This document shows positions 1-5,485 of a DNA stretch of 5,485 nucleotides, one piece after another (the stretch's first letter is position 1; each line of letters opens with the position of its first letter). Source of the stretch: Campylobacteraceae bacterium (GTDB lineage: Bacteria > Campylobacterota > Campylobacteria > Campylobacterales > Sulfurovaceae). The notes under the pieces were generated by a model. The model was given only the letters and a program-made list of their open reading frames with translations. It ran no database searches and was not told the origin of the DNA. A program made the position numbers and the translations under genes. Location of the stretch: positions 1 to 5,485 of the forward strand of contig JALSQJ010000012.1 in assembly GCA_026985495.1 (NCBI GenBank), written 5' to 3'.

Positions 1-648
1 AAGCTTACTATGCGTGTTGTTGTGGGAGATAAAACACACCATACACCAATTTTCTCAAATAAAATCTCTTATATTGTTTTAAACCCATATTGGCTTATTC
101 CTAATAGTATTGTCAAAAAAGAGATGATTCCTAAAATGTTAAAAAATCCAAACTATCTTGAGCAACGAGGCTACGAGGTGCGTAGAAATTATAATTTTAA
201 ACGTCCACCAATAGATACCTCTAAAATAGATTGGGCAAGAGTCTTAAGAACGGGGCAACTGAAAAAGTATAAATTTATGCAACCACCTGGACAGAAGAAT
301 GCTTTAGGAAAAATAAAATTTAAATTTCCAAATCAATTTGCAGTTTATATTCATGATACTCCTGCAAAAAAATACTTTAAAAAATCGTTTAGAGCCTTTT
401 CTCATGGCTGTATTCGTATTGCTCAACCAAAAGCACTCTTAGCAACATTTGCAAAATATGAACGCTCTGTAAATTATAATAGAGCAAAACGAATTTTACA
501 AGGAAAAGTAAAGACTCAACTTAACTTGTCTCATCATGTTCCTATACATATTGTTTACTTAACAGCTCGTATTAAAAGTGATGGGTTGCTTCACTATCTA
601 CCTGATGTTTATGGGTATGATGCAAAACAGAAACGTAACATAGATTAA
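1..648 (+). CDS. L,D-transpeptidase (YkuD / YcbB-like), C-terminal part, 5' end outside window
   Basis: This is the catalytic end of a periplasmic L,D-transpeptidase, an enzyme that uses a cysteine to form 3-3 cross-links between peptidoglycan stem peptides or to attach other groups to them. The frame is open from base 1 (Lys-Leu-Thr before the Met at base 10). That Met aligns with an internal Leu (residue 358) of the next gene, so it is not the start and the gene runs in from upstream. Counting the Met at base 10 as residue 1, the family signatures are visible: FMQPPGQKNALGKIKFKFPN (residues 89-108), the conserved HDTP with His115, and SHGCIR (131-136). Cys134 (bases 409-411) is the expected nucleophile. 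The protein ends with about 70 residues after the active site. It aligns gap-free with residues 358-569 of the downstream paralogue (114 of 212 identical by hand). Any signal peptide, scaffold or peptidoglycan-binding domain cannot be seen here. The family call is firm; the exact reaction (cross-linking versus attachment) is not decided by sequence. Confidence 0.93.
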   Translation, partial: KLTMRVVVGDKTHHTPIFSNKISYIVLNPYWLIPNSIVKKEMIPKMLKNPNYLEQRGYEVRRNYNFKRPPIDTSKIDWARVLRTGQLKKYKFMQPPGQKNALGKIKFKFPNQFAVYIHDTPAKKYFKKSFRAFSHGCIRIAQPKALLATFAKYERSVNYNRAKRILQGKVKTQLNLSHHVPIHIVYLTARIKSDGLLHYLPDVYGYDAKQKRNID

Positions 649-671
649 AACTATTTTTTTAATAAAAAAGA

Positions 672-700
672 TTGCTTTCTTTTTGAGTTTAGACTATACT
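672..700 (+). promoter_or_regulatory. Putative sigma70-type promoter for the second L,D-transpeptidase gene
   Basis: TTGCTT (672-677) and TATACT (695-700) are separated by 17 bp. This matches the housekeeping consensus at four of six and five of six positions with ideal spacing. A start of transcription near 706-708 would give a leader of about 35 nt before the ATG at 742. The region is AT-rich, so chance matches are easy; the spacing and the lack of another obvious signal are the arguments in favour. If real, the second gene can be transcribed independently of the first. Confidence 0.45.
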
Positions 701-738
701 TAGCCCTCAAACTTAGGTTTAAAATCTCTTAGGGGCTA
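701..738 (+). promoter_or_regulatory. Inverted repeat covering the Shine-Dalgarno of the second L,D-transpeptidase gene
   Basis: TAGCCC (701-706) is the exact reverse complement of GGGCTA (733-738), with a possible extra U-G pair (707/732). Between the arms lies a smaller perfect hairpin, AAAC (709-712), loop TTAG, GTTT (717-720). The right arm overlaps the ribosome binding site AGGGG (731-735), which sits 6 nt before the ATG. In an RNA that contains both arms the ribosome site would be paired. However, the likely start of transcription from the promoter just upstream falls at about the end of the left arm, so the fold may form only in readthrough RNA from the upstream gene, or the repeat may act as a DNA site. 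The pairing is seen; a regulatory role is inference. Confidence 0.35.
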
Positions 739-741
739 ACT

Positions 742-2451
742 ATGTCAAATATAATAAATATCTCTCTATTTCTTATTATCTCAACGCTCTCTCTTATATC
801 TATGCCTATAAAAGATATAAATAACTCTTTAGAGAGTAACAGTAGTTATGCATTAAAGAGGAGTTTCAAAAAAGAGTCTATCAAGCTCTTAAAAGGTATT
901 CCACATAAGAGATTTTTAAAAAAATTTTATAAAAAACATAACTATAAAACATTATGGATAGTCTCAAATGAGATAAATAGTAGCAAAAGTAGTGAACTCT
1001 TTTCTCAAATCAAAAATGATTTAACACTTAATCCCAATGGAGTAATTATAAAACAGTTTCATCTTTTAGAGAAAAAATTAGATGAAAATATGACAAATTT
1101 TCAACGATTACGAAATGAGCTAAAACTAACCTCGCTCTACTATAGTTACCTTAAACATACTCTTTATGGTGAGATTGAGTGGAAAAAATTCTCTTACAAA
1201 CTCTCATCACTAAAAAGATATAAAATCAATGCTAACTGGATTAGAACAAAAGCACCATATAATATCTCTAAGCTTCTAACTCAAAATGATATTAACAAAA
1301 CAATAGAAGAGATTACTCCAAATCGATTTGGTTATGCTGGACTAATAGAAGCATTAAAGAGACTTACTACTATAAAAAAGAGTGGTGGGTGGGAGAAATT
1401 ACCTAAATCAAAAAAACTTAAACTAGGAAGTAGTGGTGATATTGTAAAACAACTTCGTAAACGACTAACAGTCTCAGGAGACTACCAAACATGCGACAAC
1501 AATATAACATTCAAAAATGAAGATAATAATGAAAGTAATAGCACCCATATTGATAAAGATGCTCTTTTTGATGAGTGTTTAGATATTGCTGTAAAAAAGT
1601 TTCAAAAACGTCATGGTTTAGCTGTAGATGGTGTAGTGGGTAAAGGTACAAAACGAGCTTTAAATATGAGTGTTGATGAGAAAATACGAAAAGTTCTACT
1701 CAATATAGACCGAATTAAATGGCTACCAAGAGAGGAGCTAAAACGCTATATAGTTGTCAATATTCCAGAGTTTATGCTTCACTATATTGAGAACAATCAA
1801 AGCAAACAAAAATTACGGGTTATTGTAGGTAAACGTACTCACCCTACTCCTATTTTTAGTCAAAAAATCTCATTTATTGTCTTAAACCCATATTGGAAAG
1901 TTCCTGAAGGCATTGTAAAAAGAGAGATAATCCCTGCAATGATAAAAAATCCCAACTATCTAAGAAAGCAAGGATTAGAGGCACATAGAACATGGGATGA
2001 AAACTCTAGAGTTATAAATACTTCTTTTCTCTACTGGGAAGATTATCTCTATAGTGGGCAGAAATTCCCTTACCGTCTTATGCAACCACCTGGACCACGA
2101 AATGCCTTGGGTAAAATTAAATTTAAATTTCCAAATAGATTCTCGGTCTATCTTCATGATACACCTACAAGGTATCTTTTTAAAAAGAGTGTTCGTGCAT
2201 TTTCACATGGTTGTGTAAGACTCTCTCAACCAGAGAAACTCTTAAAAACCATCTCTACATTTGATAAAAAGGTAAACTTTAAAAAATCTAAAAAAATACT
2301 AAAAGGAAAACATAAGAGACAACTTAATATGAGCAAAAAACTACCTATCTATCTAGTCTATTTAACAGCTGGTATGAACAAAAATGGGGAGTTAGAGTTT
2401 AGAGATGATATCTATCATTATGACAAATATACTAAACGTCACTCAAATTAA
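742..2451 (+). CDS. L,D-transpeptidase with peptidoglycan-binding domain (YcbB/LdtD-like)
   Basis: Complete 569-residue exported enzyme expected to act on peptidoglycan in the periplasm, joining stem peptides through 3-3 links. The ATG at 742 follows AGGGG (731-735) by 6 nt. Residues 4-21 form a hydrophobic segment (signal peptide or membrane anchor; there is no basic residue before it). Residues about 50-215 are helical and resemble the YcbB scaffold domain. Residues about 226-308 are a peptidoglycan-binding domain (LGSSGDIVKQLRKRL ... AVKKFQKRHGLAVDGVVGKGT) split by an acidic, Asn/Ser-rich insert bounded by Cys251 and Cys279. Residues about 335-510 are the YkuD catalytic domain with a YcbB-type cap region (about 400-450), the MQPPGPRNALGKIKFKFPN block (447-465), His472 in HDTP, and SHGCVR (488-493) with nucleophile Cys491 (bases 2212-2214). 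It is a tandem paralogue of the partial upstream gene. The family is secure; cross-linking versus attachment and the identity of the binding partner remain open. Confidence 0.95.
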   Translation: MSNIINISLFLIISTLSLISMPIKDINNSLESNSSYALKRSFKKESIKLLKGIPHKRFLKKFYKKHNYKTLWIVSNEINSSKSSELFSQIKNDLTLNPNGVIIKQFHLLEKKLDENMTNFQRLRNELKLTSLYYSYLKHTLYGEIEWKKFSYKLSSLKRYKINANWIRTKAPYNISKLLTQNDINKTIEEITPNRFGYAGLIEALKRLTTIKKSGGWEKLPKSKKLKLGSSGDIVKQLRKRLTVSGDYQTCDNNITFKNEDNNESNSTHIDKDALFDECLDIAVKKFQKRHGLAVDGVVGKGTKRALNMSVDEKIRKVLLNIDRIKWLPREELKRYIVVNIPEFMLHYIENNQSKQKLRVIVGKRTHPTPIFSQKISFIVLNPYWKVPEGIVKREIIPAMIKNPNYLRKQGLEAHRTWDENSRVINTSFLYWEDYLYSGQKFPYRLMQPPGPRNALGKIKFKFPNRFSVYLHDTPTRYLFKKSVRAFSHGCVRLSQPEKLLKTISTFDKKVNFKKSKKILKGKHKRQLNMSKKLPIYLVYLTAGMNKNGELEFRDDIYHYDKYTKRHSN

Positions 2452-2476
2452 TAACATAAAATAACCATTCTATAAC
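2448..2476 (+). promoter_or_regulatory. Weak candidate promoter for mutS
   Basis: TATAAC (2471-2476) is a fair -10 box. Seventeen bases upstream is TTAATA (2448-2453), a poor -35 overlapping the stop codon of the preceding gene. Transcription would begin near 2482-2484, giving a leader of about 40 nt. Some Epsilonproteobacterial sigma70 promoters lack a clear -35, so the weak upstream box does not rule this out. Cotranscription with the upstream gene is also possible because I see no convincing terminator in the gap. Confidence 0.28.
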
Positions 2477-2498
2477 CCCTAAAAAGATAAAATAACCA
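2456..2498 (+). repeat. 12-bp direct repeat upstream of mutS
   Basis: ATAAAATAACCA occurs perfectly at 2456-2467 and again at 2487-2498, a 31-bp period or about three helical turns. The copies flank the candidate -10 box of mutS. Such a pair could be an operator for a dimeric regulator, but both copies are mostly A and T, and chance in a low-GC gap cannot be excluded. Confidence 0.4.
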
Positions 2499-2514
2499 AC
2501 TTTAATAATTAGGG
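2477..2514 (+). promoter_or_regulatory. Inverted repeat ending in the mutS Shine-Dalgarno
   Basis: CCCTAA (2477-2482) is the reverse complement of TTAGGG (2509-2514), with a 26-nt AT-rich loop. The right arm contains the AGGG ribosome binding site of mutS. The layout resembles that before the upstream gene (a -10-like box, then CCC, then TTAGGG at the ribosome site). A six-pair stem over a 26-nt loop is weak, and the left arm may lie at or before the start of transcription. Confidence 0.25.
2511..2514 (+). promoter_or_regulatory. Ribosome binding site supporting a TTG start for mutS
   Basis: AGGG lies 9 nt before the TTG at 2524. An in-frame TAA at 2506-2508 excludes any start further upstream. 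The next in-frame Met is residue 38, inside the mismatch-recognition motif, so TTG is the only workable standard start. Confidence 0.7.
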
Positions 2515-2523
2515 CTTTATAGT

Positions 2524-5457
2524 TTGGAAACATCTGCAAAAATTCTCTCTAGCAAAGGTAAACTTCTTAGTGAGATATACTTTGACCTACAACAACATTT
2601 TGAGTCAAAATATGGAGAAAATACCATAATTCTTATGGAGATTGGAAGCTTTTTTGAACTTTATGAGGTCAATAACGATGAGCTAAAAATTGGTAAAGCT
2701 AAAGAGATAGCAGAGCTACTTAATATTCAACTAACCCGTAAAAATAAATCTATTTTAGAGAACTCTGTTCAAAATCCTCTATTAGCAGGTGTTCCTACTG
2801 TCTCTATAGAGCGTTATCTTAGCAGACTCATTAATAGAAAAAAATATACTATTGTTATGGTTAAACAAAAAGGTACACCTCCTAATATACAACGTTATAT
2901 CTCTAATATTATCTCACCTGGAACCAATTTTGAGTATCAGACTGAAACAGTAGAGAGCAACTTGGTTTCAATCATAGTCGATGAGAACCAAGGAGTTTAC
3001 TCAGTTGGTTATGCTGCGATTGATGTTACCACAGGTAAAACTATTGTCAATGAGATGCACTCAAATAGAGAGGATAAAACATATGCACTTGATGAGCTAT
3101 TTAATCTTTTACAAACCTACAACACAGCAGAGACTATTGTTACTCTACAAAACAAAAATATTGACAAAGAGTGGCTAAGTAACTACCTAGAGTTAGGACA
3201 ATTCTCTACCTCATTCAATAATAAACATTGTAAAGTTATTTATCAAAATGAACTCTTTAAACGTGTCTATTCAATAAACTCTTTTCTATCACCCATTGAG
3301 TACCTAGATTTGGAGCGTTACCCCTATACAACAGAAGCATTAGCAATACTAATTGAGTTTATTATTGAACATGATGAAGTGATTATAGAGAAGATGAACC
3401 GTCCAATATTTTTAGGAGAGAGTCGCTATCTATACTTAGGAAATAACGCCTTAGAACAGTTGGGAGTTATATCAAAAAATAGAACCGATACCACACTATT
3501 AGAGCTTATTGACAAAACCTCTACAGCATTTGGGAAACGACTCCTAAAAGAGCGATTGCTCTCACCCATTATTGACAAAGAGATTTTGGAAGAGCGTTAC
3601 GATTTAACAGAAAAGCTAATGCCCTATAGTGAGCAGTATGACACACACCTAAAGAATATTTATGATTTAGAACGTATTAGCAGACGAATTAAACTTCAAA
3701 AGCTTCATCCAGTTGAGCTAACCTATATTATTATGTCACTTATAGCCATTATCAACCTACTCAACAATGCACAAGAGCATAATATTGATATAGAGAGCAA
3801 TCTTTTAATAGAGGTCAATGAGTTTAAAGCATATCTCGAGCAGACTTTTAATCTTGAAATATGTGCAAAGTTTCGTATTGACCAAATAGATGACAATATT
3901 TTTAAAGATGGTGTCTTCCCTACTATAGATACTATTTTAAAGAGACAAACCAAAGAGATAGCAAAACTCCAAAAGGTATCAAAACATATAAATCAACTAT
4001 TTGAGAAGAATAAGCTTATAACCTCTACCAAAAATGGCTATGCTGATATTGGCTACCTAGAGAGTGAAGGGTACTCCATTAACCTTACTAAAAACCGTTT
4101 TACAATGATAGAGAAAGAGTTAAAAGAGTCCTTTGTTACCGTTGATGGAGTACACTACTTCTTTAAAGATTTTCAATATAAACAGCTAAAAAATAGTGTT
4201 AAGATAAACTCTAAACTCTTTGAAGAGGTGACACAAAACTTTGAAAACAATCAAATAAAACTGGTATCTCTAGTCAAAGAGCGTTATCTTAAAACACTAC
4301 TCTCCTTAGAGAACCGTTTCTCTCACCTACTTGATGAACTTATTGTTTTTGTCGCCAATATAGATGTGGCTATCTCCAATGCTAAGTGTGCAAAGAGTAT
4401 GAATCTAACACGCCCTAAACTTCAAACTGCCCATAATGCCTATGAGGCAATTGCTCTTAGACACCCAATTATTGAAGCTAATGAACAACGAGGAGTCTAT
4501 GTTCCTAATGACATATATTTAGGAGAGGGAATAAAGACCAATCACAACCATATAACCCTAAATGCTAGTAATGGTACTAAGGTAAATGGGGTACTGCTCT
4601 ACGGCATAAACTCCTCTGGTAAATCATCGCTTATGAAGAGTATTGGTATAAGTGTTATTCTAGCACAGGCTGGTTTTTTTGTTCCTGCTGTTGAGTTAAA
4701 GTTGGGTATGTATGACCAACTATTTACCCGTATTGTCTCACAAGACAACCTATACAAAGGTCTCTCTACTTTTTCTGTAGAGATGATGGAGTTAAAAAAT
4801 ATCTTTAATCGTGCTACTGAACGTAGTCTTATTTTAGGAGATGAAATCTCACAAGGAACTGAAACAGAGTCAGGTCTTGCTATTGTGGCAGGAGCTATTC
4901 TAAAACTTATTAAACTCAACTCAACATTTATTTTTGCAACTCATCTACATCAACTTAAAAATATTGAGCAGTTACAAAAAATAGATTCACTTATTTTTCT
5001 TCATTTAGGAGTTAATTACGATGAAGAGAGTGACACCCTTATCTACAACCGTCAGCTACAACTAGGAATGGGGTCATCACTCTATGGTTTAGAGTTTGCA
5101 AAATCGCTACATATGGACAAAACCTTTCTAAAAAATGCTTATGAGATTAGAGAGACTCTCTTAGGCAAAAGTTCTGAACTCAAACAACTAACCTCTAAAA
5201 AACGTAGTCGCTACAATAAAAACTTATATGTTACAAAATGTGCTTTATGTGATGAAAATGTAGAAGATATACACCATATTGCAGAACAAAATCTTGCAAA
5301 TGATGCAGGTATGATTGGAGCAATGTATAAAAATCATAAATATAATCTTATTCCACTCTGTAAAAAACACCATAATATGGTACATGAAGGTAAAATAAAT
5401 ATCTCTGGATTTGTTATGACCTCTAAAGGAATTAAATTACATTATGAAGAAAAGTAA
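2524..5457 (+). CDS. mutS: MutS7-type DNA mismatch repair protein with C-terminal HNH nuclease domain
   Basis: Cytoplasmic ATPase of 977 residues predicted to bind mispaired DNA and, through its own nuclease domain, to cut it. Domain I (about 15-125) has GSFFELYE, with Phe43 and Glu45 in the places of the mismatch-reading F-x-E of E. coli MutS. A connector follows (about 145-250, [11 protein letters not shown]), then lever and clamp helices (about 300-625). The ATPase (about 640-880) shows Walker [10 protein letters not shown] (694-702, Lys700), STFSVEM (748-754), Walker B LILGDE (769-774) and the ATHLH histidine (His807). After a basic linker (about 890-900) comes an HNH fold: CxxC at 906/909, HH at 917-918, Asn941, CxxHH at 946-950 and His954. 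The HNH tail and retained domain I fit the MutS7 subfamily rather than MutS1 (no nuclease) or MutS2 (no mismatch domain, Smr tail). Length exceeds E. coli MutS (853) by about the tail. The TTG start suggests modest translation. No mutL is in view. Architecture is seen; nicking activity is inferred. Confidence 0.94.
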   Translation: METSAKILSSKGKLLSEIYFDLQQHFESKYGENTIILMEIGSFFELYEVNNDELKIGKAKEIAELLNIQLTRKNKSILENSVQNPLLAGVPTVSIERYLSRLINRKKYTIVMVKQKGTPPNIQRYISNIISPGTNFEYQTETVESNLVSIIVDENQGVYSVGYAAIDVTTGKTIVNEMHSNREDKTYALDELFNLLQTYNTAETIVTLQNKNIDKEWLSNYLELGQFSTSFNNKHCKVIYQNELFKRVYSINSFLSPIEYLDLERYPYTTEALAILIEFIIEHDEVIIEKMNRPIFLGESRYLYLGNNALEQLGVISKNRTDTTLLELIDKTSTAFGKRLLKERLLSPIIDKEILEERYDLTEKLMPYSEQYDTHLKNIYDLERISRRIKLQKLHPVELTYIIMSLIAIINLLNNAQEHNIDIESNLLIEVNEFKAYLEQTFNLEICAKFRIDQIDDNIFKDGVFPTIDTILKRQTKEIAKLQKVSKHINQLFEKNKLITSTKNGYADIGYLESEGYSINLTKNRFTMIEKELKESFVTVDGVHYFFKDFQYKQLKNSVKINSKLFEEVTQNFENNQIKLVSLVKERYLKTLLSLENRFSHLLDELIVFVANIDVAISNAKCAKSMNLTRPKLQTAHNAYEAIALRHPIIEANEQRGVYVPNDIYLGEGIKTNHNHITLNASNGTKVNGVLLYGINSSGKSSLMKSIGISVILAQAGFFVPAVELKLGMYDQLFTRIVSQDNLYKGLSTFSVEMMELKNIFNRATERSLILGDEISQGTETESGLAIVAGAILKLIKLNSTFIFATHLHQLKNIEQLQKIDSLIFLHLGVNYDEESDTLIYNRQLQLGMGSSLYGLEFAKSLHMDKTFLKNAYEIRETLLGKSSELKQLTSKKRSRYNKNLYVTKCALCDENVEDIHHIAEQNLANDAGMIGAMYKNHKYNLIPLCKKHHNMVHEGKINISGFVMTSKGIKLHYEEK

Positions 5458-5485
5458 CACTTAATAATATATTCATTTGTTACTT
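5452..5485 (+). terminator. Candidate terminator overlapping the mutS stop codon
   Basis: AAGTAACA (5452-5459) is a perfect reverse complement of TGTTACTT (5478-5485), an 8-bp stem with an 18-nt AT-rich loop. The left arm includes the TAA stop at 5455-5457. The stem is poor in GC, and the window ends exactly at the right arm, so neither a longer stem (AAs precede the left arm) nor a following T-run can be checked. In low-GC bacteria such hairpins after a stop codon are commonly terminators. Confidence 0.45.

Noticed and set aside
1..6. AAGCTT at the very start, suggesting a HindIII clone end
   Set aside because: AAGCTT also occurs inside the window (for example near 1270, 2646, 3698 and 4011), so one at the edge is not informative.
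10..12. ATG at base 10 as the start of a short 212-residue transpeptidase
   Set aside because: The frame is already open from base 1, there is no ribosome site, and the Met aligns with an internal residue of the paralogue within the YkuD domain, so a start here would remove part of the fold.
664..684. A-rich/T-rich hairpin after the first gene as a terminator
   Set aside because: AAAG/CTTT with an ATTG loop extends only through A-T pairs and a bulged C, with no GC core; it also overlaps the better-supported -35 box.
1975..2157. Open frame on the minus strand, 60 codons
   Set aside because: Lies entirely inside the strongly conserved YkuD domain of the + strand gene and shows no protein features of its own.
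2981..3178. Open frame on the plus strand, 65 codons, inside mutS
   Set aside because: Out of frame with the conserved MutS connector domain; no ribosome site or recognisable motif.
3723..3953. Open frame on the minus strand, 76 codons, inside mutS
   Set aside because: Antisense to the lever region of mutS; its composition is what the reverse complement of a Leu/Ile-rich helix would give.
4599..4919. Open frame on the minus strand, 106 codons, inside mutS
   Set aside because: Antisense to the Walker A to Walker B region, which is certainly coding on the + strand; no family resemblance seen.
2524..5457. MutS2-type recombination suppressor as the identity of the large gene
   Set aside because: MutS2 lacks the N-terminal mismatch domain and has a Smr tail; here the F-x-E motif is present and the tail is an HNH domain.

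Overview
The window is AT-rich, densely coded, and all three genes are on the + strand. The low GC, the wealth of Lys/Asn/Ile codons, and above all a MutS protein ending in an HNH nuclease domain point to a Campylobacterota (Epsilonproteobacteria) genome. A free-living sulfur-oxidising relative of Sulfurimonas or Sulfurovum is the best guess. This placement is inference from gene type and composition; no rRNA or other marker is present.

Bases 1-648 hold the C-terminal part of an L,D-transpeptidase (YkuD fold, YcbB/LdtD-like); its N-terminus lies upstream of the window. A 93-bp gap with a good sigma70-like promoter and a small inverted repeat leads to bases 742-2451. These encode a second, complete L,D-transpeptidase with an export signal, a YcbB-type scaffold, a peptidoglycan-binding domain and a YkuD catalytic domain. 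Over their shared 212 C-terminal residues the two proteins align without gaps and are about 54% identical by hand count, so this is a tandem duplication. Both should act on peptidoglycan in the periplasm, making meso-DAP to meso-DAP (3-3) cross-links or attaching molecules to stem peptides.

A 72-bp gap (2452-2523) carries a 12-bp direct repeat, a weak -10-like box and a second inverted repeat ending in the Shine-Dalgarno sequence. It leads to a 977-residue MutS homologue (2524-5457) that starts at TTG. This protein keeps the mismatch-reading F-x-E motif, connector, lever/clamp and ATPase domains, and carries a zinc-knuckle HNH nuclease at its C-terminus. That architecture matches the MutS7 subfamily known from some Epsilonproteobacteria, giant viruses and octocoral mitochondria. 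It suggests one polypeptide that could both recognise a mismatch and cut DNA, in a lineage that generally lacks MutL and MutH. An inverted repeat overlapping the stop codon and running to the window edge is a likely terminator.

The cell-wall pair and the repair gene have no evident functional link and are probably separate transcription units in the same direction. No RNA gene, mobile element or CRISPR array was seen.
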